This document shows, one piece after another, positions 51,761 to 61,005 of a stretch of 64,000 nt of DNA (positions within the stretch are counted from its first letter, which is position 1; each line of letters starts with the position of its first letter). The DNA comes from an uncultured Sphingomonas sp. (GTDB lineage: Bacteria; Pseudomonadota; Alphaproteobacteria; Sphingomonadales; Sphingomonadaceae). Below the pieces are notes generated by a model. That model had not been told where the DNA came from. It saw nothing but the letters and a program-made list of their open reading frames with translations, and searched no databases. A program made the translations under genes and the position numbers. Where the stretch lies: positions 18,967 through 82,966 of the forward strand of contig NZ_CALMAW010000122.1 in assembly GCF_937859915.1 (NCBI RefSeq). Reading direction: 5' to 3'.

Positions 51761-54184
51761 TTACGCCGCGACCGCCCCGAAATCATCGTCGCGCGCGAGC
51801 ATCGCGCGGACGTCGGGCGCGGCGATCGGGCGGCTGAACAGATAGCCCTGCACCGAAGAACAGCCATGCAGCCGCAGCGCGGCGAGCTGGCCATGGTCCT
51901 CGACGCCCTCGGCGGTCGTCTCCATGCCGAGCGCCGCGGCGAGATCGGTGATCGCCTTGACGATCGCCCCCGCCCCCTGGCGCGTCAGCAGCCCGATGAT
52001 GAACGAGCGATCGATCTTGATCTTGTCGAACGGGAAGCTCTGGAGGTAGCTCAGGCTCGAATAGCCCGTCCCGAAGTCATCGAGCGCGACGCGGACGCCG
52101 AGGCCGCGGAGCGCGTGCAGCAGCGTCAGCGTCGTGTCGGTGCTGTCGAGGAAGATCGATTCGGTGATCTCGACTTCGAGACGGCCGGGCCGGATCCCGC
52201 TCGACTGCAACGCCTCCATCACCGTCTCGGCGAGTCCGGGGCGACGAAACTGCACCGAAGAGACATTGACCGCCACCTTGATATCGTCGGGCCAGGTGAT
52301 CGCCTGCCGACAGGCTTCCCGCATCACCCAGGCGCCGATCGGCACGATCAGCCCGGTTTCTTCAGCGATCGGAATGAAGTCGAGCGGCATCACCAGCCCG
52401 CGTGTCGGATGCTCCCAGCGGATCAACGCCTCGAACGCATTGATGCGATCGCTGGCGAGATCAAACAGCGGCTGGAAATATAGCCGGAACTCGCTCCGAT
52501 CGATCGCGCCGCGTAGGTCGATCTCGATCGCGCGACGCGCCTGCGCGCGTGCGTTGAGCGAGGGCTCGTAGAAGCAATAGCCCGCTCGTCCGGCCTCCTT
52601 CGCCCGATACAGCGCGAGATCGGCATTGCGCAGCAGCGTCTCGGCCGCCGCGCCATCCGTCGACGACAGCGCGATGCCGATGCTGGCGCTCGTTGCGATG
52701 TCGTGCCCGGCGATCCGACAGGGCGCGGCGAGCACGTCGAGCAGCCGGCGGCTCAGCGCCTCGATCTGCTCGATCCCCGCCGCGCCCTCGTCGAGCCACA
52801 GCACGACGACGAACTCGTCGCCGCCGAGCCGCGCGACGAAGGCGTCGTCGACCGTTTCGACGAGACGCTGCGCGACCAGCTTGAGCAATTCGTCGCCGAT
52901 CGGATGACCGAGCGTGTCGTTGATCGCCTTGAAGTGATCGAGATCGAGGCACAACAGCGCGATCGCACCCTGGCGGCGTTCGGCGAGCCGCAGCTGATGG
53001 TCGAGATGCTCGTGGAACAGCGCGCGGTTGGACAGGCCGGTGAGCACGTCGTTGAAGGCGAGATGGGTGATCCGCCGCTCGCGCTCGGCGATCTCGCCGA
53101 CCATGCGGTTGAACGTCGTCGCCAGCCGCGCAATCTCGTCGCGGCCGCTGACGGTCACGGTCGTCGTCTCGCCATTGGCGAGGCGGCGCGCGGCCTTGTC
53201 GAGCAGCGCAATCGGCTGCGTGATCGAGCGCGCGATGCGCAAGGTCGCGAACAGGACGAGCCCGAAGGTGAGCAACTGGAACAGCGCGATCGCCAGCTGC
53301 AACGGTCGGTAGGCGGCGAGCGCCTGCGCGATCGGATATTGCAGCAACAATACGGCCTGCGGCGCGCCCGGTATCGTCGGCAGGATCTTGGCAAGCGCGA
53401 TCGACTTGCCCGTCGGCCCATCAAAGGCGGCGGGCAATCCGCGGGCTAGCCGGCGATCGATAAAGCGCCCGGCGATGCGGTCGCGGACGCCGTCTCCGGC
53501 GTCGGCGGCATGCCACCGGCCGTCGCCACCGCGCTGATAGACCGCGGCCGACAGCGGAATCGCCGAAAGCTTCTCGAGGCCGCGCATTTCCGCCCGGCCG
53601 AGATCACCCGAGAATACCACCCATCCGCTAAGCGCGGGCGTCAGAATCGGCGCGGCGACGATATGACGCGGCTGGCCGCCCAGCGTCACCACGCCCGCGG
53701 TGACATTGTCGTCGAGTTCGCCAGCCAATGTCGCGGCCTGGCGCGCAAGGCCCGCGTCATCGATGCCGGTCACCGTGCCGTCGACATTGACGATGAACGC
53801 CATGCGCAGCCCGAGCCGTGCCTTGAGATTGGCGAGCGCCGAATCGATCGTCTCCGCATCGTGCGTCGCCACCGCCGCGCGGAACCCGAAATCGCGCGCA
53901 AGCAGCCCGGCACTGTCGCGCAGCTGCGCGGTCTGCTGCTCCCAGAGTCGATCGAAGACGATGCCGCTCGCACTCAGCTCGCGGCGAACCTGCGCTTCGG
54001 CATAATGCTGGACCACAAGCGCCAGCGCGCCCGAAATCGTGAGCATCGCGACCGCGAACAGTCCGACATAGAAAACCGACAGCCGCGAGCGCAGGCGACG
54101 AAACGCAAAGGCAGGCCGAATCGCGATCATTCCCGCGATCCGGCCGTCGCGTACGGAATCCGACGCCCGAAGGAATCGCGACAT
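51761..54184 (-). CDS. Membrane sensor with HAMP, GGDEF and EAL domains
   Basis: 807 aa from ATG 54184; ATG 54130 (789 aa) is a second option, both with weak ribosome binding sites, and the 1375-aa track form is an artefact. A first helix (VFYVGLFAVAMLTISGALAL), a periplasmic sensor, a second helix (LAIALFQLLTFGLVLFATLR) and a HAMP segment lead to GGDEF (LGGDEFVV, complete active site) and EAL (EALIRW, with NVSSVQF, DDFGTGYSS and the IKIDRSFI loop). Both catalytic sites look intact, so it could make or break c-di-GMP; direction is unknown. A PilZ protein at 3.9 kb is a possible target. Confidence 0.9.
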   Translation of the reverse strand: MSRFLRASDSVRDGRIAGMIAIRPAFAFRRLRSRLSVFYVGLFAVAMLTISGALALVVQHYAEAQVRRELSASGIVFDRLWEQQTAQLRDSAGLLARDFGFRAAVATHDAETIDSALANLKARLGLRMAFIVNVDGTVTGIDDAGLARQAATLAGELDDNVTAGVVTLGGQPRHIVAAPILTPALSGWVVFSGDLGRAEMRGLEKLSAIPLSAAVYQRGGDGRWHAADAGDGVRDRIAGRFIDRRLARGLPAAFDGPTGKSIALAKILPTIPGAPQAVLLLQYPIAQALAAYRPLQLAIALFQLLTFGLVLFATLRIARSITQPIALLDKAARRLANGETTTVTVSGRDEIARLATTFNRMVGEIAERERRITHLAFNDVLTGLSNRALFHEHLDHQLRLAERRQGAIALLCLDLDHFKAINDTLGHPIGDELLKLVAQRLVETVDDAFVARLGGDEFVVVLWLDEGAAGIEQIEALSRRLLDVLAAPCRIAGHDIATSASIGIALSSTDGAAAETLLRNADLALYRAKEAGRAGYCFYEPSLNARAQARRAIEIDLRGAIDRSEFRLYFQPLFDLASDRINAFEALIRWEHPTRGLVMPLDFIPIAEETGLIVPIGAWVMREACRQAITWPDDIKVAVNVSSVQFRRPGLAETVMEALQSSGIRPGRLEVEITESIFLDSTDTTLTLLHALRGLGVRVALDDFGTGYSSLSYLQSFPFDKIKIDRSFIIGLLTRQGAGAIVKAITDLAAALGMETTAEGVEDHGQLAALRLHGCSSVQGYLFSRPIAAPDVRAMLARDDDFGAVAA

Positions 54185-54328
54185 GCGCTCGGCGGAAGGG
54201 GGCGACACAAGGTCATCGCGCCGCCTTAGGCGGCATTGCGTAAACGAAAGGTTCTCGATCGCTGCAAGTCGATCGCACGCTTCATCTTGTCGCTTGAACG
54301 CCGGCTCCGCCGCGCTAGGGCGACGGCC

Positions 54329-55021
54329 ATGGCGAAGCGGCCCGCATCCTCTCCTCCCCGTCGTCGCCGCCGTCGGACCCGATGCCGCGGGGCCGCCACC
54401 CCCAGGCTGCTGCTCGCTCTGCTCGCGATCCTCGCCGGTCTGTTGCTGATCGTCGCCATCGAACGCCTGTCCCGCGATCGCCAGACGCACCACCGGCCTC
54501 GATTGTCGATGGCGGAGGCGCGCGCCGCGAACGCCGCGATCCCCTTCGTTGCCGGGCCGGTCAGACCCGCCGCGCGCTTCATCTTTCACGGCACGCCGGC
54601 GGCGCGCGAGCAGGCGATCGACTGCCTCGCCACCGCCGCGCTCTACGAGACCGGCGACGACGTCGGTGGCCAGCGGGCGGTCATGCAGGTCGTGCTCAAC
54701 CGCGTGCGCCGCCCGGGCTATCCGAAGACCGTCTGCGGCGTCGTCTACCAAGGCGCGGTGCCTGGCGGCGTCTGCCAATTCTCCTTCGCCTGCGATGGTT
54801 CGCTCAAGCGGCGGCCCGAGACCGCCGGCTGGCCCGACGCGCGCGCCAGGGCGCGTCACGCTTTGTCCGGCGCGGTGTTCGCAACCGTCGGTACCGCCAC
54901 CCACTATCATACCGACTGGGTCGTGCCGTGGTGGAGCGACTCGCTGGATAAGATCGCCAAGGTCAGCACGCATATCTTCTACCGGCCCAAATCCGTCGCG
55001 GCGGCCCCGCCCAAGCGATGA
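54329..55021 (+). CDS. Cell wall hydrolase, SleB family
   Basis: 230 aa from ATG 54329; the track's 261-aa form starts earlier. A basic arm and one helix (LLLALLAILAGLLLIVAIER) lead to the hydrolase_2 domain: LATAALYETGDDVGGQRAVM, VLNRVRRPGYPKTVCGVVYQ, CQFSFACDGS and THYHTDWVVPWWS, with the catalytic Glu in YETGDD. In this order of bacteria such enzymes act on periplasmic peptidoglycan rather than spores. Confidence 0.88.
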   Translation: MAKRPASSPPRRRRRRTRCRGAATPRLLLALLAILAGLLLIVAIERLSRDRQTHHRPRLSMAEARAANAAIPFVAGPVRPAARFIFHGTPAAREQAIDCLATAALYETGDDVGGQRAVMQVVLNRVRRPGYPKTVCGVVYQGAVPGGVCQFSFACDGSLKRRPETAGWPDARARARHALSGAVFATVGTATHYHTDWVVPWWSDSLDKIAKVSTHIFYRPKSVAAAPPKR

Positions 55022-55078
55022 TCGCCTCGTCACCGCGCGGACCGTTGCGCGCTCCGGACGAATGCCCATCTTAGGCGC

Positions 55079-55879
55079 ATGAACGATCAGATCACCGAGC
55101 TCGGCCTCATCGACGACGAAGAGCTGATGCTCGACGACGCCGCGCTGGCGCTCGCCGGCATCGACCATCCCGGCACCGACCTTGCGCCTTACCAGGCGAT
55201 GATCGACGACATCGTCACGCGGTTGGCCGAAACCGGGATCGATGCCGAGAGCCCCCAGACGCGCGCCGCGCTGCTGGCGCAGGTGCTCGGCGACGAGTTC
55301 GGCTTCGTCGGCGATCGCGACACCTATGACGATCCCGACAATGCCGACCTCATCCGCGTCATCGATCGCCGTCGCGGGCTGCCCGTCAGCCTGTCGATCC
55401 TCTACGTCGCGGTTGCTCGGCGGCTCGGCTGGGTCGCCGATGCGCTCGACGTGCCGGGTCATGTCCTCGTCCTGATCGGCGGCGATGCGGCCCCGGTCGT
55501 AGTCGACCCGTTCCGCGCCGGCGTCGTCGTCGATCCGGAGAGCCTGGCCGCGCTGGTCGCCGCGATGAGCGAGGATGCCGCGCCCGCGGTGCGCCACGTC
55601 GCAACGATGCCCAACCGCGCGATCCTGTCCCGGTTGCTGCTCAACCAGGCGACGCGAGCCGAAGCGACCGGCAAGGGGCGCCGTGCGCTCACTTTGTACG
55701 AGCGCATCACCACCTTCGCGCCCGACGACGGCCACGCCTGGTGGCATCGCGCCCGGCTGGAACTGATGGACGAGGATATTCCAGCCGGTCGGCGCAGCCT
55801 GACCGCCATGCTCGAGGTCACCCGCGACCCGGCGACGCGGCAAAGGGTGATCGAGACGTTGACCGCGCTGACGGCGTAG
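55079..55879 (+). CDS. SirB1 family transglutaminase-like/TPR protein
   Basis: 266 aa. DEFGFVGDRDTYDDPDNADL and RVIDRRRGLPVSLSILYVAV match the SirB1 transglutaminase-like domain with the later ADALDVPGHVLVLIGG (His) segment; the C-terminal NRAILSRLLLNQATRAEATG to LMDEDIPAGRRSLTAMLE forms TPR-like helices. The canonical catalytic Cys is not obvious, as in other SirB1 proteins. Molecular role unknown. Confidence 0.85.
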   Translation: MNDQITELGLIDDEELMLDDAALALAGIDHPGTDLAPYQAMIDDIVTRLAETGIDAESPQTRAALLAQVLGDEFGFVGDRDTYDDPDNADLIRVIDRRRGLPVSLSILYVAVARRLGWVADALDVPGHVLVLIGGDAAPVVVDPFRAGVVVDPESLAALVAAMSEDAAPAVRHVATMPNRAILSRLLLNQATRAEATGKGRRALTLYERITTFAPDDGHAWWHRARLELMDEDIPAGRRSLTAMLEVTRDPATRQRVIETLTALTA

Positions 55880-56183
55880 CAGTCGCACGCGCGGCTGGCA
55901 TCGACAGCAAGCGTAAGCGCGTGTGCCAAGGCCGGCGTATCCGCGCCGCCCGCGCGTTCGACGCCGGCCTATGCTTGTTCGTCGGACAATGGCGGCGGAT
56001 CGTCGCCCCGTAAGCGGGCGAGGAAGCGCCTATCGGTCGACCGAGCCTTAGACCTTGGTAGTGTCCGATAGACTGGGCGCGGCGCATTTAGATTTGATTA
56101 TAGTTTGGCGGTCTTTCGTACCCTCATCAGAAGCCAGTTCGTCGAGAATAGCGACGTCCGGCTTACTTACGAGGGACAAGTCG
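55880..56183. other. Intergenic promoter region of the chaperone-usher operon
   Basis: About 300 bases without a supported gene. It includes the least GC-rich stretch near 56090-56115 (TTTAGATTTGATTATAGTTT) ahead of the first pilin, a likely place for the promoter, and a GAGGG ribosome binding site at 56171. No clear -35/-10 pair can be fixed by eye. Confidence 0.4.
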
Positions 56184-56690
56184 ATGCGTCATTTTGTAAA
56201 GGCAACTGCCGTTGGTCTGGTCGCTTTGGCGCTCGCAGCCGGCGGAATGGCGACCAGCGCCGACGCTGCCACGGCCACGGCAACCATCGCAGTGAGCGCC
56301 AACGTCCTTGCCAACTGCGGCGTTTCCGCATCGCCGCTGGCCTTCGGCACCTATTCGCCGGCCGCCTCGTCGGCGACCAATGCGACGACGACGCTGGCCG
56401 TCACATGTACCAACGGCACGACATACACGGTAAGCCTGAGCGCCGGCGGTGGCACCGGCGCAACGATCGCCACGCGCAAGCTGACATCGGGCTCGAACAC
56501 CCTCAACTATTCGCTCTACAGCAATGCCGCGGCCACCACCGTTTGGGGTGATACGGTCGGTACGAACACCGTGGCTGGCACGGGCAGCGGCGCGGCGCAG
56601 AACCTCACCGTATACGGCTCGATCCCCGCGTCTCAGAATGCTTTCGCCGGCTCGTATACGGACACCGTGAACGTTACCCTGACGTATTGA
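56184..56690 (+). CDS. Spore coat U (SCPU) domain pilin
   Basis: 168 aa from ATG 56184, GAGGG upstream. Signal peptide MRHFVKATAVGLVALALAAG..., then the SCPU domain: ATATIAVSANVLANCGVSAS, PLAFGTYSPAASS, and the C-terminal NAFAGSYTDTVNVTLTY beta strand that fits a donor-strand pilin. Secreted subunit of an adhesive fibre assembled by the chaperone and usher encoded downstream. Confidence 0.9.
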   Translation: MRHFVKATAVGLVALALAAGGMATSADAATATATIAVSANVLANCGVSASPLAFGTYSPAASSATNATTTLAVTCTNGTTYTVSLSAGGGTGATIATRKLTSGSNTLNYSLYSNAAATTVWGDTVGTNTVAGTGSGAAQNLTVYGSIPASQNAFAGSYTDTVNVTLTY

Positions 56691-56697
56691 CACGGTC

Positions 56698-57060
56698 GTG
56701 ACCCGGCGAACGATGTGGACGTCGGTCCGGCGAAAGCTTGGCGATCGGGGGTTGGGTCGCGGCGCGCCCCGGCCTCTCGCCGTCCTCCTGTTCGGCACCG
56801 GCCTCATCGCCGCGACGATGCCCGCGAACACGTCGGTGCGGGACCATATGGCAATGCAGATCGGCGTCCAGGTGATCGACGATTGTACGGTCGGCACTTT
56901 GACGACGTCGCAATGGGCGGCGGCCAATTGCGCGAGCGATCCGCTGGTCAGCGCGCCGCGTGGGAACGGCGACGCCGTGCTGGCCGGAAAAGCCCGGAAG
57001 AGTCCGATCGCGAGCTTTGGGGAACAGATGGATGACGGCTACACAACCTTTGTCTTCTAG
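56698..57060 (+). CDS. Short exported protein in the SCPU operon, probable reduced pilin
   Basis: 120 aa from GTG 56698. A signal-like stretch (PLAVLLFGTGLIAATMPANT) leads to a mature part of about 80 residues with IGVQVIDDCTVGTLTTSQWA and ANCASD, resembling the first strands of an SCPU domain with its cysteine, but the second half of the domain is missing. The stop lies 28 bases inside the chaperone gene's start. It may be a divergent minor subunit or a decayed pilin. Confidence 0.55.
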   Translation: MTRRTMWTSVRRKLGDRGLGRGAPRPLAVLLFGTGLIAATMPANTSVRDHMAMQIGVQVIDDCTVGTLTTSQWAAANCASDPLVSAPRGNGDAVLAGKARKSPIASFGEQMDDGYTTFVF

Positions 57061-57805
57061 GCGCCTCCACCGCCTGTCGTTGACCATGTTTGCCGCGACG
57101 GCGCTGTCCGGCGCGGTCGGACAGGCACAGGCGGGCCAGCTTCAGATCATGCCGACCCGGCTGGGGCTGACGACGGCCATGCCGTCGACGGTGTTGTACG
57201 CGACCAATCCCGACGCCAGCGACACGACATATCAGCTGTCCGTATTTCGCTGGAGCCAGAATCCCGATGGCACCGACCGGCTCGATCCCACGCGCGACGT
57301 GCTGGCCAATCCGGCGATCTTCACCGTCAAGCATGCCGACCAGCAGATCATCCGCTTCGGCCTTCGCACCGCGTCGCTTCCCATCGAGGGCAGCTACCGC
57401 GTCATTCTTCAGGAGCTCCCGCGGTCCGCGCCCGAGGTCAACGGCATCAAGACCCTCTTGCGGATCAGCATTCCATTGTTCGTACCGGCCGCCCAGCCGA
57501 CGACGACGATGCGATGGGCGCTCCGTCCGACCGCGGCGGGGGCCACGCTGATCGCCCGCAATGGCGGCAGCGTCCATGTCCAGATCACGGCCGTCCAGAT
57601 TGCCGCGGACAGCATGTCCAAGCCGCCGATCGCGACCGCGAAGGGCAATTTCTATGCCCTGCCCGGCATCACGCGCGAAATCGATGTCCACGCGGCGAGT
57701 CCGTTTGTTGCCGGCACCACCTATCATGTCCGCATCGACACGGACCAGGGCCCGATGACGGCCGATCTCCGCGCCGATCCGGGCGCCGCACCGCCCGCCA
57801 GCTGA
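57032..57805 (+). CDS. Periplasmic pilus chaperone of the SCPU system
   Basis: 257 aa from ATG 57032 (GGGGAA upstream); the track's 281-aa start is less likely. Signal region RRLHRLSLTMFAATALSGAV, then the PapD-like fold: LQIMPTRLGLTTAMPSTVLY, YQLSVFRWSQNPDGTDR, FTVKHADQQIIRFGLR with the conserved Arg/Lys anchor, and SYRVILQELPR. Overlaps the preceding gene by 29 bases and precedes the usher by 15. Confidence 0.88.
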   Translation: MTATQPLSSRRLHRLSLTMFAATALSGAVGQAQAGQLQIMPTRLGLTTAMPSTVLYATNPDASDTTYQLSVFRWSQNPDGTDRLDPTRDVLANPAIFTVKHADQQIIRFGLRTASLPIEGSYRVILQELPRSAPEVNGIKTLLRISIPLFVPAAQPTTTMRWALRPTAAGATLIARNGGSVHVQITAVQIAADSMSKPPIATAKGNFYALPGITREIDVHAASPFVAGTTYHVRIDTDQGPMTADLRADPGAAPPAS

Positions 57806-57820
57806 CGGTTACAATCCGCG

Positions 57821-60193
57821 ATGCGTTCCTTTCCCGCCCTCGTTGTTGCGACGGCGATGGCTTGGGCTGCGCCTGCCATCGCGGCCGCCGACGCAGCAGG
57901 GGTGCCGTCGCTTGGCATGGGCGAGGACGCCAGCGCGGTGCCCCGCGACGCCTTGCGATCGCTCGGCATCACCCAGGGCGGGATTGCGATCGTCGGAGTC
58001 GAGCTGAACGGTCGCGACCAATTGGACACGACCGAGCTGACGCTGTCGAGCGGCCAGCTGATGATCCGCGCGGACGATGTGCGGCGCTACCGCCTGCGTA
58101 CGCCGGTCGTGCCCCTCCAGACGATCGCAGGGGAGACCTTCCTTCCCCTGTCGGCCGTACCCGGCCTCCGCTTCTCGATCGATGCCGCCCGGCAGGTCCT
58201 TCGCCTCAGCGCGCCAGTGGACAGTTTCGAGGACACGGCGCTCTCGGGACGGCCGCAGGAACGGCACACGACCAGCCCCGTCGTCCCATCGGCCTTCCTG
58301 AGCTACAATCTCACCGTGCAGCAAGGCACCAGCGGCGACAGCACGCGCGCGGTGTTTCTCGACATGGGCGGCACCAACGACCGCGGCACCATCGAGAACA
58401 CGATGATCGTCGGCAATACGATTTACGGCAAGGGGGCCGTGCGCCTCGATACGAGCTTCACGCATGACGATCCGGGCACCATGCGCCGACTGTCGATCGG
58501 CGACGGCATCACCCGTGGCAGCGCCTGGGCGCCGCAGGTGCGCTTCGGGGGCATCCGCTACGGCACCGAGTTCAGCCTGCAACCCAGCTATCTGACCTTC
58601 CCGACGCCGAGCTTCGCCGGCCGCGCCGCTTTGCCCTCGAACGTCGAACTCTATGTCAACGATGTGCTGGGCTATCAGGGTGCCGTCGGCGAGGGTCCCT
58701 TCTCGCTCAACCAGGTCCCCGTGGTGGGCGGCACGGGCCATGTCTCGCTGGTGGTCCAGGATCCGCTCGGCGTCGAGCAGCGGATCGTCTCGAGCTTCTA
58801 CGTCAGCACGCAGATGCTCCGCGCCGGCCTCTCCGACTTTTCGATCGAAGGCGGCGCCGAGCGGCTGAACTACGCCACCGCGTCGTTCGACTATCAGAAG
58901 CCTTTCGTCTCGGGCACCTATCGCCGCGGCCTGACCCCCAATCTGACCGTTGAAACGCACGGAGAGGCATCGACCAGGTCGCAATCGCTGGGCGGCGGAC
59001 TTTCCACCACGCTCGCCAATCTCGGCGAGATGGGCGGCTCGGTGGCGGTCTCCGATGCGCCCAAAGTCGGCGTCGGCACGCTCTATCGTGCCTATCTGTC
59101 GCGCAACGACAGCCATTGGTTGCTCAGCGCCGTCTATCAGGGCGCTACCGCAAAATATCGCCAGATCGGTGACAACCAGCCCTCTGATAGACTGCGACAG
59201 GTTATACAGTTGAACGTCGGCCTGACCATCAAGCGCTGGGGCAGCGTCAATGCCGCGCTCGCGCAGATCAAGCGTGGCGACGACACGACCAGCCGGGTGA
59301 TCTCGTTCAACTACAGCCACGAGCTCCCGCGCATCGGCTTTCTTTCGGCGTTCGTGATCAACAGCCGCGCCACGTCGAGCCGGTCGCAGACCAGCGTCGG
59401 GCTGAACTTCACGGCGAATCTCGGTTCGCGGACCTCGGTGTCGGTGACCGCCGACCAGCATAATCAACGGGTCGACCTGCAGCATCTGCCGCCGAACGAC
59501 AGCGGATGGGGCTATCGGCTGAGCGCCGGTCGCGGTGATGTCGACCAGCAGGAAGCCGATCTGACCTACCGCAACACCGCGGTCGAGGCGACCGCCGAAG
59601 TCAGCCATTACCAAGGGCAGACGACGGGACGGCTGCTGGCCAGCGGCAGCTTCGTGGTGGCCGACGGCTCCGTCTTCGCCGCGCGGCAGTTGATGGGCGG
59701 CTATGCGCTCGTCGACGTCGACGGCCAGCCGGGGGTAGACATCTATCAGGACAATCGCCCGATCGGCACGACCGACAGCAAGGGCCGTGCGATCATATCG
59801 CAGCTTCGGCCCTATGAGGAGAATCGGATTTCGATCGAACCGGACGACCTCAAGATCGATGCGACGATGGTGAGCGAGACGGAGGTCGTGACCCCGATGG
59901 CGCATTCGGCGGTCCGCGCCCACTTCCGGATCAAGGCAGGCCATGCGGGATCGCTGATCGTGCATCATGCCGACGGAACAGCGATCGCGCCGGGGACCGC
60001 GGTTGCTTTTTCGGCGGACAACGACCCCAGCGTCGTCGGATTCGATGGTGAAATCTTCGTACCCGCCCTATCGTCGGGGCTGACGGTTGTCGTGCACGAG
60101 CAGGCCGGGGATTGCGCCGTCAGCGTGCCCGCTCTGCCGAAGGATGATCTTCTGCCCACGGTCGGGCCGCTCGTCTGCAGACATAAGGATTAG
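57821..60193 (+). CDS. Outer-membrane fimbrial usher
   Basis: 790 aa. Signal peptide MRSFPALVVATAMAWAAPAI followed by an N-terminal region, a long beta barrel (RTPNLTVETH-type strands, FRGGIRYGTEFSLQPSYLT with the plug near NVELYVNDVLGYQGAVGEGP) and the C-terminal domain. It lies in the right place for the SCPU class of chaperone-usher pili, between chaperone and a second pilin. Secretes and assembles the subunits. Confidence 0.9.
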   Translation: MRSFPALVVATAMAWAAPAIAAADAAGVPSLGMGEDASAVPRDALRSLGITQGGIAIVGVELNGRDQLDTTELTLSSGQLMIRADDVRRYRLRTPVVPLQTIAGETFLPLSAVPGLRFSIDAARQVLRLSAPVDSFEDTALSGRPQERHTTSPVVPSAFLSYNLTVQQGTSGDSTRAVFLDMGGTNDRGTIENTMIVGNTIYGKGAVRLDTSFTHDDPGTMRRLSIGDGITRGSAWAPQVRFGGIRYGTEFSLQPSYLTFPTPSFAGRAALPSNVELYVNDVLGYQGAVGEGPFSLNQVPVVGGTGHVSLVVQDPLGVEQRIVSSFYVSTQMLRAGLSDFSIEGGAERLNYATASFDYQKPFVSGTYRRGLTPNLTVETHGEASTRSQSLGGGLSTTLANLGEMGGSVAVSDAPKVGVGTLYRAYLSRNDSHWLLSAVYQGATAKYRQIGDNQPSDRLRQVIQLNVGLTIKRWGSVNAALAQIKRGDDTTSRVISFNYSHELPRIGFLSAFVINSRATSSRSQTSVGLNFTANLGSRTSVSVTADQHNQRVDLQHLPPNDSGWGYRLSAGRGDVDQQEADLTYRNTAVEATAEVSHYQGQTTGRLLASGSFVVADGSVFAARQLMGGYALVDVDGQPGVDIYQDNRPIGTTDSKGRAIISQLRPYEENRISIEPDDLKIDATMVSETEVVTPMAHSAVRAHFRIKAGHAGSLIVHHADGTAIAPGTAVAFSADNDPSVVGFDGEIFVPALSSGLTVVVHEQAGDCAVSVPALPKDDLLPTVGPLVCRHKD

Positions 60194-60198
60194 CGCCG

Positions 60199-60666
60199 AT
60201 GGGACGGGCCTATAATCGATGCGCATTGGCCGCCATGCTGATGGCGTTCGCGCCGACGATGGCGTCGGCTGCATCCTGCACGGCCGGTGCGTCCGGCGTC
60301 GCGTTCGGCCTCTACAACCCGCTGTCTTCGTCGGCGAACACGTCGACGGGGTCGGTGACGGTGACATGCGCAGGTATCGGCCTGCTCTATTCGTACACGA
60401 TCACGCTGAGTGCGGGGGCTGGCAGCTACGCGCAGCGCAAGCTCACCGGCACCGCGACACCACTCAATTATAATCTCTACAGCAACGCCGGAATGACGTC
60501 GATCTGGGGCGATGGCACGGCAGGAACATCCACCGTCAGCGACTCATACACTCTGACGCTCGGCAGTGCCGCGAAGAGCTATCCGCTGTACGCCAACATG
60601 CCCGCGCTGCAGAATGTCGCGGCAGGCGCCTATTCCGACAGCATCATCGTGACGGTTGCCTACTGA
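60199..60666 (+). CDS. Second SCPU domain pilin
   Basis: 155 aa. Signal peptide CALAAMLMAFAPTMASA, then SCTAGASGVAFGLYNPLSSS and the domain end AAGAYSDSIIVTVAY. Shares the LNYNLYSN and ...GDG segments with the first pilin, so it is its paralogue. It follows the usher and may be a tip or terminal subunit. Confidence 0.9.
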   Translation: MGRAYNRCALAAMLMAFAPTMASAASCTAGASGVAFGLYNPLSSSANTSTGSVTVTCAGIGLLYSYTITLSAGAGSYAQRKLTGTATPLNYNLYSNAGMTSIWGDGTAGTSTVSDSYTLTLGSAAKSYPLYANMPALQNVAAGAYSDSIIVTVAY

Positions 60667-60797
60667 AAGCAGCCCGCCTCCGCGATCGAGCTGCCGACGC
60701 AGACCATGCCTGGGTTGGTGTCCCAGACGCGAGATCGCGGAACTCCGACGAGACTGCGGACACCGATCATGCAGTGGTTACGCCCCGGCGGCCATGG

Positions 60798-60883
60798 TGG
60801 TGGAAGGGGCTGGATTCGAACCAGCGTACGCTTGCACGGGCAGATTTACAGTCTGCTGCCTTTAACCACTCGGCCACCCTTCC
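60798..60883 (-). tRNA. tRNA-Tyr(GTA)
   Basis: Minus-strand cloverleaf with acceptor GGAAGGG/CCCTTCC, a D arm starting GCCGAG, anticodon loop ACTGTAAAT (anticodon GTA), a long variable arm (CCGTGCAAGCGTACG region) as in class II tRNAs, T arm CTGGTTCGAATCCAG and encoded CCA. 86 bases. Confidence 0.93.
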
Positions 60884-61005
60884 AGCCGCTGGCCGCCGGG
60901 GCGAGGCGGCTCCATGGCGAATGGGGCGAAGCCTGTCAACATGACGTGCGTCACGACGCAGCGGGGCTTGCCTCAGGCGCACCCGCGTGGAAGAGCGCGC
61001 AGATC

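Noticed and set aside
51761-55888. 1375-aa ORF as one protein
   Set aside because: The N-terminal 568 residues lie opposite SleB and SirB1 genes and show no domain; the GGDEF-EAL protein begins at 54184 or 54130.
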